Source: Chryseobacterium formosum (GTDB lineage Bacteria; Bacteroidota; Bacteroidia; Flavobacteriales; Weeksellaceae). Taken from it: a stretch of 64,000 nt of DNA. Made by a program: the position numbers and the translations under genes. Below the pieces are notes generated by a model that saw only the letters and a list, made by a program, of their open reading frames with translations, was not told where the DNA came from and did not search any database. Shown one piece after another: positions 17,971-26,052 of the stretch; the stretch's first letter is position 1, and every line of letters starts with the position of its first letter. The DNA lies in contig NZ_JAOVZW010000008.1 of NCBI RefSeq assembly GCF_026460885.1, positions 186,001 to 250,000 on the forward strand, given 5' to 3'.

Positions 17971-18741
17971 TTATTGATTTTCTTTCCAAAGTTGAGTGAA
18001 AGAAATAAAATCTGATACGCTGAGTTCTTCAGCTCTTTTATCTAAAAATTCGTGCGTTTTCAAGGCTTCAGGAATATTTAGAACTTTCAAAGCATTCGAT
18101 AATTTTTTTCTTCTTTGGTTAAATCCTGCTTTTACGATTTGCTTAAAAAGAATTTCATTTCCGACTAAACCTTCCTTTGGATTTCTTGTCAGTCTGATGA
18201 CTCCCGATTTTACTTTCGGTGGTGGATTAAAAACATTTTCATGAACCGTAAAAAGATATTTTACATCATAATAAGCCTGAATTAAAACCGTCAATATTCC
18301 GTAGTCTTTTGTTCTTGGAACGGCGGCAGTTCTTTCCGCAACTTCTTTTTGGAACATTCCCACCATTTCTGGAATCTGTTGATAATGATCAACAATTTTA
18401 AATAGAATCTGTGATGAAATATTATAAGGGAAATTTCCGATAATAGCAATTTGTTCGTTTTCTAAACCAGCAAAATCATGCTTCAGAAAATCTCCTACAA
18501 AAGTTTCTTCAGTAATTTTTTCGTAATTCTGTTTTAGATATTCAATCGACTCATTATCAATCTCTGCAAGAAATATTTTTTGCTCTTTTTCAATTAAATA
18601 TTTCGTAAGAACTCCCATTCCGGGACCTACTTCGAGTACGTTTTCGTAATTTTCAAAACTTAGGCCGTCAACTATTTTTTTTGCGATATTTTCATCTGTC
18701 AAAAAGTGTTGACCGAGATGTTTTTTTGCTTTTACACTCAA
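17971..18741 (-). CDS. rsmA: 16S rRNA dimethyladenosine transferase
   Basis: S-adenosylmethionine-dependent enzyme (KsgA) that dimethylates two adjacent adenines in the 3' hairpin of 16S rRNA during 30S assembly. The 256-residue length is typical. Visible motifs: KKHLGQHFLTDE at the N-terminus, the SAM-binding VLEVGPGMGVLT near residue 37, the catalytic NFPYN motif (in place of NLPY), PPPKVKSGVIRL, and the C-terminal GFNQRRKKL. The start is a TTG: a TAA lies three codons upstream and there is no ATG between, while the family's VKAKKHLGQ begins three codons in. Divergent from ftsX. Confidence 0.96.
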   Translation of the reverse strand: MSVKAKKHLGQHFLTDENIAKKIVDGLSFENYENVLEVGPGMGVLTKYLIEKEQKIFLAEIDNESIEYLKQNYEKITEETFVGDFLKHDFAGLENEQIAIIGNFPYNISSQILFKIVDHYQQIPEMVGMFQKEVAERTAAVPRTKDYGILTVLIQAYYDVKYLFTVHENVFNPPPKVKSGVIRLTRNPKEGLVGNEILFKQIVKAGFNQRRKKLSNALKVLNIPEALKTHEFLDKRAEELSVSDFISFTQLWKENQ

Positions 18742-18832
18742 TGTTTTTTATGATTTCGTTAACAATGATTTTCTATAATTCGTTCCAAATTTCGGAAGAT
18801 TTTTTCTAATTTAGCCAAAAATTTTAATATTA

Positions 18833-19729
18833 ATGGCTAAATCTGTAGAAGAGTTTAATAAGAAAAGGCTTCGGTCTAGCAATATTACGGTCGTAGTAAG
18901 TATCGCATTAGTGCTGTTTTTGTTAGGATTAATGGGGCTTATTTTAATCAATGCTCAAAAATATTCTGACTATTTAAAAGAGCAATTGGTAGTAAATGCT
19001 TATTTCGATGAAAACTACGATATTAAAGATTCTGCTAAAATAGCGAAACAAGAAGCAGTTGCCGTTGAAGTTATTAAAGCGATGCCGTCGGTAAAACGTA
19101 CCAAATATATTTCTAAGAAAATGGCTACAGCTGAAGCTAAAAAAAGTTTGGGAATTGACACCGAAGCACTTTTCGAAGAAGATATTTATCCTGCCTCGGT
19201 AGAAGTTGCTCTAAAAGCGGAATACACAGATTCCACAAAAATTGCAGGCGTTTTAAAAGAGATTAAAGCTGTTCCTGGAATTATTGATGTAAAAAACGAT
19301 ACAGATTCACAGAAAATCTACAATAATTTAAATAAAATCCTAAAATGGATTTTAGCATTCTGTGTATTATTTTTGATTTTAGCTATTGTGCTGATTAATA
19401 ACTCAATACGTTTAAAAGTTTTCTCTAAACGATTTATAATCAAGACGATGCAGTTGGTTGGTGCAAAAAGAAGATTTATTTTAACACCTTTTATAAAAGA
19501 AGCTCTTATTTTAGGGGTTTTAGGTGCAGTTATCGGTCTTTTGGCACTTTTCGGAATTTGGTATTATTTTACAACTACTATAAAAACTCCTTTCGTACAA
19601 GATACAAATCAATATATTTGGTTGGTTGTTTCTATCTTTGGGCTGGGAATTTTCATTACAATATTAAGTACAATAATTGCAACTTGGAGATTCTTGAGAT
19701 CTAATGTTGACGATTTATATTATTCTTAA
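18833..19729 (+). CDS. ftsX: Cell division protein FtsX
   Basis: Permease-like subunit of the FtsEX complex, which links the division ring to activation of peptidoglycan hydrolases in the periplasm. The 298-residue protein has the FtsX layout: a short cytoplasmic N-terminus, TM1 at about residues 20-43, a periplasmic domain to about 170, then three helices near 172-195, 222-248 and 262-285, with the conserved cytoplasmic stretch KRFIIKTMQLVGAKRRFI between TM2 and TM3. ftsE is not adjacent, as is common in Bacteroidota. It is two bases from the DUF3098 gene and heads a likely ftsX-DUF3098-uppP-truB run. Confidence 0.94.
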   Translation: MAKSVEEFNKKRLRSSNITVVVSIALVLFLLGLMGLILINAQKYSDYLKEQLVVNAYFDENYDIKDSAKIAKQEAVAVEVIKAMPSVKRTKYISKKMATAEAKKSLGIDTEALFEEDIYPASVEVALKAEYTDSTKIAGVLKEIKAVPGIIDVKNDTDSQKIYNNLNKILKWILAFCVLFLILAIVLINNSIRLKVFSKRFIIKTMQLVGAKRRFILTPFIKEALILGVLGAVIGLLALFGIWYYFTTTIKTPFVQDTNQYIWLVVSIFGLGIFITILSTIIATWRFLRSNVDDLYYS

Positions 19730-19731
19730 AA

Positions 19732-20028
19732 ATGAGCAAAAAAACAAATAAATTTTCGGCATCAGATTATGGTAACGAAACAAAAGTGTCTGAGGAAAGC
19801 AATTTTTATTTCGGTAAAGAGAATTTTAAATGGATGCTGATTGGTCTTGCGTGTATCATTGTTGGTTTTCTTCTGATGATGGGACCTGATGCAAATACCG
19901 TTGACGGAAAACTGGATCCAAATGTTTGGAACGACGATATTTTTTCCATCAGAAGAATCAGAATTGCGCCGTTGCTTGTTGTAATGGGCTTCGTGATTGA
20001 AGTGTACGCAATTTTAAAAAGAAAATAG
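19732..20028 (+). CDS. DUF3098 membrane protein
   Basis: A 98-residue protein with two hydrophobic helices (about residues 35-52 and 77-94) joined by a loop carrying the family's IFSIRRIRIAPLLVVMGFVIE block. I recognise it as DUF3098, a Bacteroidota family found again and again between ftsX and uppP. It starts two bases after the ftsX stop, which implies translational coupling and a link to division or envelope growth. No biochemical role is known to me. Confidence 0.88.
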   Translation: MSKKTNKFSASDYGNETKVSEESNFYFGKENFKWMLIGLACIIVGFLLMMGPDANTVDGKLDPNVWNDDIFSIRRIRIAPLLVVMGFVIEVYAILKRK

Positions 20029-20045
20029 AATTACAATTTTTATTT

Positions 20046-20108
20046 AAAGATTAAGAAATTTGGGAATTTAGACACCGTTGCTAAATCTCCGGATTTCTTA
20101 ATCTTTTT
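20046..20108 (+). repeat. Long imperfect hairpin between the DUF3098 gene and uppP
   Basis: AAAGATTAAGAAAT at the left pairs perfectly with ATTTCTTAATCTTT at the right, and ATTTAG / CTAAAT extends the stem inside. A T-rich stretch follows, so it could attenuate transcription into uppP. It also looks like a dispersed palindromic element. Confidence 0.55.
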
Positions 20109-20125
20109 AATTTTTATTATATAAA

Positions 20126-20944
20126 ATGGATTTAATCAAAGCAATAATTATTGCAATCATAGAAGGGCTTACAGAGTATTTACCAATTTCGTCAACGGCT
20201 CACATGGGTTTTACTGCGAATTTGATGGGATTGGAAGAAACCGAGTTTCTAAAAATGTTTCAGGTTTCCATACAGTTCGGAGCAATTTTATCGGTTGTTG
20301 TAGCTTATTGGAAAAAGTTTTTTGATCTTAAAAATCTTCAGTTTTACTATAAATTGGCATTTGCGGTAATTCCTGCATTGGTTTTAGGCTATATTTTTGA
20401 TGACATGATTGAATCGGTTTTGGGAAATCAGATTGCAATATCTTCAGTTTTGGTTCTAGGTGGAGTTGTTTTATTGTTTGCTGATAAATGGTTTAAAAAT
20501 CCTGTCATTAACGACGAAAAAGATTTATCAATCAAAAAGGCAATCACTATTGGTTTTTGGCAATGTCTTGCGATGATGCCGGGAACGAGTAGAAGTGCTG
20601 CTTCGATTATTGGTGGGATGACACAAGGTTTATCAAGAAAAGCTGCGGCAGAATTCTCATTCTTTTTGGCAGTTCCTACGATGTTAGCGGTAACGGTTTA
20701 TTCAGTTTTTGTAAAAACTTGGGGAAAAGAAACAGCAAACCCTATGAAAGGTTACGAAATGATTCTTGAATCTCAGGATCATATCACCATTTTTATTGTT
20801 GGGAATATCGTTGCATTTATCGTAGCACTTATCGCAATTAAAGCATTCATCGGAGTTTTGAATAAATATGGTTTCAAACCTTGGGGTTGGTATCGTATTT
20901 TTGTGGGAATTGCTTTGTTGATTTATTTTTATTTCTTTAAATAA
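20126..20944 (+). CDS. uppP: Undecaprenyl-diphosphate phosphatase
   Basis: Integral membrane phosphatase (BacA/UppP) that recycles the lipid carrier undecaprenyl pyrophosphate for peptidoglycan and polysaccharide synthesis. The 272-residue length is standard. The catalytic motifs are EGLTEYLPISSTAHM near residues 14-28 and PGTSRSAASIIGG in the middle. About eight hydrophobic segments are seen. It lies in the conserved ftsX-DUF3098-uppP-truB order, separated from its neighbours by a hairpin upstream and a repeat-like spacer downstream. Overproduction of this family is known to give bacitracin resistance. Confidence 0.96.
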   Translation: MDLIKAIIIAIIEGLTEYLPISSTAHMGFTANLMGLEETEFLKMFQVSIQFGAILSVVVAYWKKFFDLKNLQFYYKLAFAVIPALVLGYIFDDMIESVLGNQIAISSVLVLGGVVLLFADKWFKNPVINDEKDLSIKKAITIGFWQCLAMMPGTSRSAASIIGGMTQGLSRKAAAEFSFFLAVPTMLAVTVYSVFVKTWGKETANPMKGYEMILESQDHITIFIVGNIVAFIVALIAIKAFIGVLNKYGFKPWGWYRIFVGIALLIYFYFFK

Positions 20945-20963
20945 CCAATATCAATTACATTTT

Positions 20964-21055
20964 GGGCAGCTAATTCCGTCTTCCACTCCCGTTTTTTGCC
21001 TCCGCTACGCTGCGGCAAAAAGAGCTTCGTTCAAGCCAGGCTGCAATCTGGTCTT
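20964..21055. repeat. GC-rich intergenic element with hairpin
   Basis: This short island is much richer in G+C than the surrounding spacer. It contains TTTTTGCC / GGCAAAAA arms (20993-21000 and 21014-21021) around a CCGCTACGCTGCGG core. It resembles the larger GC-rich island at 36528-36665 in style and begins with the same GGGC, but the two do not align well. No ORF. Confidence 0.5.
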
Positions 21056-21121
21056 TCATAAGAATATTTCTAATAATTAAAAATCTAATCACCCAAACTC
21101 TAAAAACTCTCAAACTCAACA

Positions 21122-21820
21122 ATGACCGCAGAAGAATTACAGTCAGGACACATATTTTTATTAGACAAACCTCTGGATTGGACTTCCTTTCAGGCAGTCA
21201 ATAAAATGAAATATAAACTAAAACGCGAATTTGATCTTCCGAAAAAATTCAAAATCGGTCACGCCGGAACTTTAGATCCGAGAGCGACAGGATTATTAAT
21301 TGTCTGCACTGGAAAATTCACTAAAAAAATTCCTGAAATTCAGGATGCTCCCAAAGAATACTGGACGGAAATTAAAATTGGAGTTCAAACCGAATCTTAC
21401 GACACCGAAAAACCTGAGATTCTTCATCAGGATTTTTCAAATGTCACTGAAGAAGATGTGAAAAATGCTTTAGACAAATTTTTAGGTGAAATAGAACAAA
21501 AGCCACCCATCTTTTCTGCCATTAAAATTGATGGAGCAAGAGCTTACAATTTGGCGAGAGCAGGAGAGGAGGTTGAAATGAAATCTAGAAAAACGACGAT
21601 TCATTATATTAAAGATGTCGAAATTAATTTTCCATTAATAAGTTTTACCGTTGGATGTTCAAAAGGAACTTACATCAGAAGTTTAGCGCACGATATTGGC
21701 CAGGAATTGAATGTTGGAGCTTATCTTACGCAGTTGAGAAGAACAAAAATCGGCGATTATAAAATTGAAGATGGAACCAGCGATTTTTTAGAAAACGAAT
21801 ATAGATTTGGAAATTTATGA
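21122..21820 (+). CDS. truB: tRNA pseudouridine(55) synthase
   Basis: Forms pseudouridine 55 in the T loop of tRNAs. The 232-residue protein is the short form lacking most of the PUA domain. The catalytic block GHAGTLDPRATGLLIVCTG has its aspartate at residue 52. Other family marks are LLDKPLDWTSFQAVN at the N-terminus, QKPPIFSAIKIDGARAYNLAR, and CSKGTYIRSLAHDIG. Its stop overlaps the ATG of the next gene (ATGA), so the two are probably translationally coupled. Confidence 0.96.
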   Translation: MTAEELQSGHIFLLDKPLDWTSFQAVNKMKYKLKREFDLPKKFKIGHAGTLDPRATGLLIVCTGKFTKKIPEIQDAPKEYWTEIKIGVQTESYDTEKPEILHQDFSNVTEEDVKNALDKFLGEIEQKPPIFSAIKIDGARAYNLARAGEEVEMKSRKTTIHYIKDVEINFPLISFTVGCSKGTYIRSLAHDIGQELNVGAYLTQLRRTKIGDYKIEDGTSDFLENEYRFGNL

Positions 21821-22392
21821 TTAAAAATTTATTATTGATTTCAGCTTTACTGTTTTCAACGGCATTATCTTCGCAAGTTGATGATTCAAAGAAGCCTAAA
21901 ATGGGTTTTTATTTTAATCCTTCTCTAAATGTAGGTTTAAACTTAAAAAAAGAAAAACAGGTACCCAATAATACTCAATATATTCAGCCGGAGGCAAAAC
22001 GTAAGATTAGTTATGGTATTACCGCAATTGGAGGTTATAATTTTCTTCCTAATTTTGCATTGGGAACTGGATTGAAATATAGTTTTATAGAAGACAATTA
22101 CCATTTGGTTTATTGGATGATTCAACCTAAAATTATTTTTAATCCCGGAGATCAGCCTTTTTATATTGATCTTAATTATGGCAAACAGATAAACAATTCT
22201 GCTGTTTCAGACTCAGAATTTTGGGGAGCCAGACTTGGAATTCAGGTTTCGTATTCAAAGAGATTAAGTCAGGAAGGTGGGCTCTTTTTTGAAGGTCATA
22301 AAGTAGGAAATAATAATCCTTTTTTTATAGGAATAAGTTACGGAATCACAATTTTCAGTAATAAAAATTATACAGTAGAAGGAATAGACTAA
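21817..22392 (+). CDS. Secreted or outer-membrane protein of unknown function (barrel-like)
   Basis: A 191-residue protein starting inside the truB stop codon and ending on the first base of rluF, so it is embedded in a tight three-gene run. It has a signal peptide (about residues 1-19, ending LSSQ) and then alternating aromatic/polar strands (FYFNPSLNVGLNL, YGITAIGGYNFLPNFALGTGLKYSF, FYIDLNYGKQI, LFFEGHKVG, FFIGISYGITIFS) typical of a small outer-membrane beta-barrel. I do not recognise a named family. Its fixed place between two RNA pseudouridine synthases probably reflects operon history rather than shared function. Confidence 0.72.
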   Translation: MIKNLLLISALLFSTALSSQVDDSKKPKMGFYFNPSLNVGLNLKKEKQVPNNTQYIQPEAKRKISYGITAIGGYNFLPNFALGTGLKYSFIEDNYHLVYWMIQPKIIFNPGDQPFYIDLNYGKQINNSAVSDSEFWGARLGIQVSYSKRLSQEGGLFFEGHKVGNNNPFFIGISYGITIFSNKNYTVEGID

Positions 22393-23114
22393 TGGAAAAA
22401 ACACGTATTAATAAATATCTTTCGGAAGTTGGTTATTGCTCAAGAAGAGCTGCAGATAAGCTTTTGGAAGAAGGAAGAATAAAAATTAACGGTCAAATTC
22501 CTGAGCTTGGAACAAAAGTTTCAGATGACGATGTGGTAGAAGTTGACGGAAAACCCATCCGTGAATCCGAAGACAAACCTATTTATATTGCTTTTAATAA
22601 ACCAGTAGGAATAGTTTGTACTACAGATACAAAACGTGAAATCGACAATATAATAGAATATATTAATCATCCGAAAAGAATTTTCCCGATTGGTAGATTA
22701 GATAAACCGAGCGAAGGTTTGATTTTATTAACCAATGACGGAGATATTGTAAACAAAATTCTGCGAGGTAAAAATAACCACGAAAAAGAATATTTGGTGA
22801 GAGTAGATAAGCCTCTTAATTCAAAATTTCTTGAAAAAATGCGTAACGGCGTTCCGATTTTAGATACAGTTACTAAAAAATGTGAAGTGGAAAGAATTGA
22901 TAATATGACTTTCCGTATTGTATTAACACAAGGATTGAACAGACAAATTCGTAGAATGTGTGAATTTTTAGGTTATGAAGTTATAAAGTTGAAACGTATC
23001 AGAATAATGAATATTAAACTTGATTTACCTATTGGAAAATGGCGAGATCTTTCAGAAGATGAACTGTCAACTTTAAATTTACTTTTAGAAGATTCTAGTA
23101 AAACTTTCGATTAA
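22392..23114 (+). CDS. rluF: 23S rRNA pseudouridine(2604) synthase
   Basis: RsuA-family enzyme that makes pseudouridine 2604 (and in some bacteria tRNA-Tyr pseudouridine 35). An S4 RNA-binding domain (about residues 4-52) precedes the catalytic domain with PIGRLDKPSEGLILLTNDGD; the catalytic aspartate is Asp104. The VPILDTVTKKC and QGLNRQIRRMCEFLGYEV blocks and RIRIMNI point to RluF rather than RluB/RluE. It lacks the long basic C-terminal tail of the enteric protein. It overlaps the preceding gene (TAATG) and ends at a strong terminator. Confidence 0.92.
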   Translation: MEKTRINKYLSEVGYCSRRAADKLLEEGRIKINGQIPELGTKVSDDDVVEVDGKPIRESEDKPIYIAFNKPVGIVCTTDTKREIDNIIEYINHPKRIFPIGRLDKPSEGLILLTNDGDIVNKILRGKNNHEKEYLVRVDKPLNSKFLEKMRNGVPILDTVTKKCEVERIDNMTFRIVLTQGLNRQIRRMCEFLGYEVIKLKRIRIMNIKLDLPIGKWRDLSEDELSTLNLLLEDSSKTFD

Positions 23115-23138
23115 ATAATTCACTTTATTTCTTATCAT

Positions 23139-23186
23139 AAACTCCTACTTTATTGATTTTTTCAATAAAATAGGAGTTTTTTTTAT
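23139..23186 (+). terminator. Strong terminator after rluF
   Basis: An 18-position stem with one mismatch (AAACTCCTA ... TAGGAGTTT core) and T8 downstream. It closes the truB/rluF run. Confidence 0.9.
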
Positions 23187-23290
23187 TTGTTGTTTGTTTG
23201 ATGAAAATTTAGTTATAAATTTGTATTATAATTAGATGCTAAGATGATTACTCAATTTTAGCTAAAATTAATAAACACAATACAAACAAG

Positions 23291-24097
23291 ATGAAAAAAA
23301 AGCTTCACCTAATGGCAGCGTACAGCATGCTATTTTTTCAAAACCTTCAGGCTCAAGTAGGGATAGGTACAACTTCGGTTGAAAATGATCTTTTACTGAA
23401 AGTTTCTTCTACTAATAAAGGAGTTCTTATTCCTAATCTTTCAATTCCTAATTTAAATGCGCCAAATCCAGTTATTTCTCCCGCATTAGGTTTATTAGCT
23501 TACAATAATTACAGCGGTAAACAAGGATTCAATTTTTGGGATGGAACTAAATGGAGTGAACTTGTAGATGCAAGAAATGTGTATTCTATTTTAGGTTTGA
23601 CGATTTCTTACAGCACTTCAAACTCGTCTCCTTTAAATGTTTCTACACTTTCCGGCGCTTTAAATTATGCTGAAAATTCGATTCCCGGAACAGTCTGGAC
23701 GGAAGTTCCCGGTCTTTCAAAAGATATTACCATTACACAAACCAATAACAGTGTTTTTGTAATTACTGAAGGAATGGTTCAGGCTAATAATACTAATGTA
23801 AGCCGTTCAAATACATTTACCTATGCAGTCGGGATTTTTGTAGATGGAAAGTTAGCGGGTGTGAGAAATTACTCTACTAATTATGGAAAATCTTATCAAT
23901 ACGATTTTTTTTCAATAAATACATTGTTTAAGAATCTAGGCGTAGGAAATCATACGATAAAGACTTACGTCTCTATGAGAGTGAATGATTATTCTAATGC
24001 ATCTATTTGGAGATTTGGCGGTTCTGCAAATACATCATCTGTCAATGAAGATATGTCTAAAATAAATATGTTTATAAAATTGACTGAAAAGTCTTAA
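23291..24097 (+). CDS. Secreted 'VGIGT' protein of unknown function, trio member 1
   Basis: A 268-residue secreted protein. After a signal peptide (about 1-21, ending LQAQ) comes the Bacteroidota N-terminal motif VGIGTTSVEN...STNKGVLIPNLSI, then a WDGTKWSELVD stretch. The C-terminal 130 residues are rich in beta structure, with the pattern EGMVQANN ... YAVGIFVDGKLAGVRNYS ... LGVGNHTIKTYV, which recalls jelly-roll (C1q/TNF- or tail-fibre-like) modules. There is no T9SS tail, so release or anchoring is unexplained. It is the first of three tandem paralogues spaced by 13 and 2 bases that share one terminator and probably one transcript. Function not known. Confidence 0.78.
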   Translation: MKKKLHLMAAYSMLFFQNLQAQVGIGTTSVENDLLLKVSSTNKGVLIPNLSIPNLNAPNPVISPALGLLAYNNYSGKQGFNFWDGTKWSELVDARNVYSILGLTISYSTSNSSPLNVSTLSGALNYAENSIPGTVWTEVPGLSKDITITQTNNSVFVITEGMVQANNTNVSRSNTFTYAVGIFVDGKLAGVRNYSTNYGKSYQYDFFSINTLFKNLGVGNHTIKTYVSMRVNDYSNASIWRFGGSANTSSVNEDMSKINMFIKLTEKS

Positions 24098-24110
24098 AAA
24101 AACAACACAA

Positions 24111-24953
24111 ATGAGAAAATTATTTTTATTCTTCCTATTGATTACAATAGGGATGAAAACCTTAGCTCAAACTGGTTCGGTGGGAATTGGTACAAATTCT
24201 CCAAATGCATCAGCAATTTTAGATCTTGTTTCTACAAATAAAGGGTTGATGATTCCTAAAGTTTCTTTAAACCCGGCTAATATTTCAGATTACAGTTTTA
24301 TGGCAGCTAAACCTATAGAATCTCTTTTGGTTTATAATATAAATGCAGGTTTTCCGGGTGGAATAGGACTTTATTATTGGGATGGAACAAGATGGAATTT
24401 TTATTTTAATTCGGCGAATATCAATTTACTGTTGGGAATTACCAAATATTATTCAAAAATATATACTACGGGAGTTTCTACAAATTTGTATACTCCGGAT
24501 TTAGTTTCGGTGCCTTTCTTTACTAACGGAACTTTGCTGACTTTGCCTTGGATAGAAATAGTTGATGGGCCAGATTTAAGTATTACCATTGACAGACCTA
24601 TAAATAATGCTGTTGTAACTTTTACGGGAATGCTTCAGCTGAACAATACTTCATCCACAAGCGAAAATTTGACTTATGGTTTAGGGATATTTATTGACGG
24701 GCAGCTAATATCTTCAAAATCTGCATCGATGAACGTGGATAACACATGTGCTTTTCAGGAATTTACAATTACAGGTTTAAAAGATAATCTTTCAGTAGGA
24801 AATCACACGGTGAGATTGGCAGTAATGAATAGATCTAGTACAACCAGTACTACAGTAAATTATGGTCAGAAATCTTCAAGCTGTACAAATATTTCAAATG
24901 ATGAAGCAAGAGTAAGTGCTATTGTTTTAGTTAATCAACCTTTACCTTATTAA
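24111..24953 (+). CDS. Secreted 'VGIGT' protein of unknown function, trio member 2
   Basis: A 280-residue paralogue of the preceding protein. Signal peptide (about 1-19, ending LAQ), then SVGIGTNSPNASAILDLVS and NKGLMIPKVSL, YYWDGTRWNFYF, and the C-terminal beta-rich domain with TGMLQLNN, YGLGIFIDGQLISSKS, LSVGNHTVRLAVMN. Two cysteine pairs appear late (NTCAFQ and SSSCTN), which are absent from member 1 and could form a disulfide outside the cell. It is 13 bases after member 1 and 2 bases before member 3. Member 2 keeps the most canonical form of the N-terminal motif. Confidence 0.78.
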   Translation: MRKLFLFFLLITIGMKTLAQTGSVGIGTNSPNASAILDLVSTNKGLMIPKVSLNPANISDYSFMAAKPIESLLVYNINAGFPGGIGLYYWDGTRWNFYFNSANINLLLGITKYYSKIYTTGVSTNLYTPDLVSVPFFTNGTLLTLPWIEIVDGPDLSITIDRPINNAVVTFTGMLQLNNTSSTSENLTYGLGIFIDGQLISSKSASMNVDNTCAFQEFTITGLKDNLSVGNHTVRLAVMNRSSTTSTTVNYGQKSSSCTNISNDEARVSAIVLVNQPLPY

Positions 24954-24955
24954 TT

Positions 24956-25792
24956 ATGAAAAAGTTATTTAATCTATTAATTCTGTCAGTGTTTCCAACT
25001 TTATTTTTTTCACAGGTTGTGATGACAGATAAGACTACTCCAAATTTGGATGATAGTGCAATTTTAAAATTAGATTCAGATAAAAAAGGAGTTTTATTTC
25101 CAAGAATTCCGTTGATTTCAAATGTAGATATTGTTACAGTACCCAATCCTCAAAACGGAAATGTTGTTTTTAATACCAATTCTACTGCCACACTTCCACA
25201 AAGTGTTGCTTATTTTGAAGCAGGAAAATGGAATACACTTTATACAAAAGAACAGATAATTCCTCAATTGGATTTGGTGAATGTAAGTTCAGTTTCTTCT
25301 TCAGGAAATATTACGATTACAGGATTTAATCCGGGAGCAATTACTCTTGGAACCGGTACTTCTGGATGGACGTCTTTAGGGATTACAGATACCAAAACCT
25401 TTACGAGAGCTAAAAATTCTTTAGCATTCACCATTGAAGGAATGACACAGCTTGATAGGAGTTTAAGTGAATATTATGAATATGCAATCGGAATTTTCGT
25501 GGATGATAAATTGGTAGTGGTTAGAAAATACCATAAACATGCAGAAACCTTTACCTGTTCTTGGCATAAATTTATTTTAAATGGAGTTGTTAATAATTTG
25601 AGTGTAGGAGGAAGTCATACGATAAAAGTGATGGCAAGAAATATCTCATCAACCTCAAACTCATCTACTCAAAGCATTGTTTATGGAGGAGTTGCAAGAA
25701 GTTCCAACTCAGGAAATCCTACCTGTGACAATATGAGTAATTTTTTATCTAAAATTTCTCTAAGTACAACAGTTGTAGAATCATTAAATTAA
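24956..25792 (+). CDS. Secreted 'VGIGT'-related protein of unknown function, trio member 3
   Basis: A 278-residue paralogue. Signal peptide (about 1-20, ending FFSQ), then a degenerate N-terminal motif (VVMTDKTTPNLDDSAILKLDSDKKGVLFPRIPL) in which VGIGT is lost. The C-terminal domain keeps EGMTQLDR, YAIGIFVDDKLVVVRKYH, LSVGGSHTIKVMARN and a cysteine pair (FTCSWH, PTCDNM) in the same places as member 2. It closes the presumed three-gene operon at the hairpin 25816-25848. The three may assemble or may present different surfaces; this is inference only. Confidence 0.76.
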   Translation: MKKLFNLLILSVFPTLFFSQVVMTDKTTPNLDDSAILKLDSDKKGVLFPRIPLISNVDIVTVPNPQNGNVVFNTNSTATLPQSVAYFEAGKWNTLYTKEQIIPQLDLVNVSSVSSSGNITITGFNPGAITLGTGTSGWTSLGITDTKTFTRAKNSLAFTIEGMTQLDRSLSEYYEYAIGIFVDDKLVVVRKYHKHAETFTCSWHKFILNGVVNNLSVGGSHTIKVMARNISSTSNSSTQSIVYGGVARSSNSGNPTCDNMSNFLSKISLSTTVVESLN

Positions 25793-25815
25793 AATTCATT
25801 CTTAATTTGTGTTTT

Positions 25816-25848
25816 AGGCGAGTGTGTAAAGGCATTCGTCTTTTGTTT
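25816..25848 (+). terminator. Terminator of the secreted trio
   Basis: A 9-bp stem (AGGCGAGTG / CATTCGTCT, with two G-U pairs) is followed by TTTGTTTG. Moderate strength. Confidence 0.65.
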
Positions 25849-25901
25849 GTAATCTATTGAAAATTAGCAGAAAACTATTTAAATAAAGTTTTGTAAATGT
25901 A

Positions 25902-25931
25902 TTGTGAAAGTTAAAATATTTTGTAATTTTG
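25902..25931 (+). promoter_or_regulatory. rpsA promoter
   Basis: TTG at 25902-25904 and TAATTTTG at 25924-25931 are separated by 19 bases, matching the Bacteroidota sigma-ABfr consensus. Transcription would start near 25938, leaving a 5' leader of about 115 bases before rpsA. Confidence 0.72.
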
Positions 25932-26052
25932 CACCACTTTTTGTGGGTAGGTCTGAAAAAGGTAAATTATTATAAATTAATTACTTCCGTATTTTTTAAT
26001 TCCACATTTATTTAGACCATTAAAAAAGAAGGAATACAAATTTTATTAGAAA

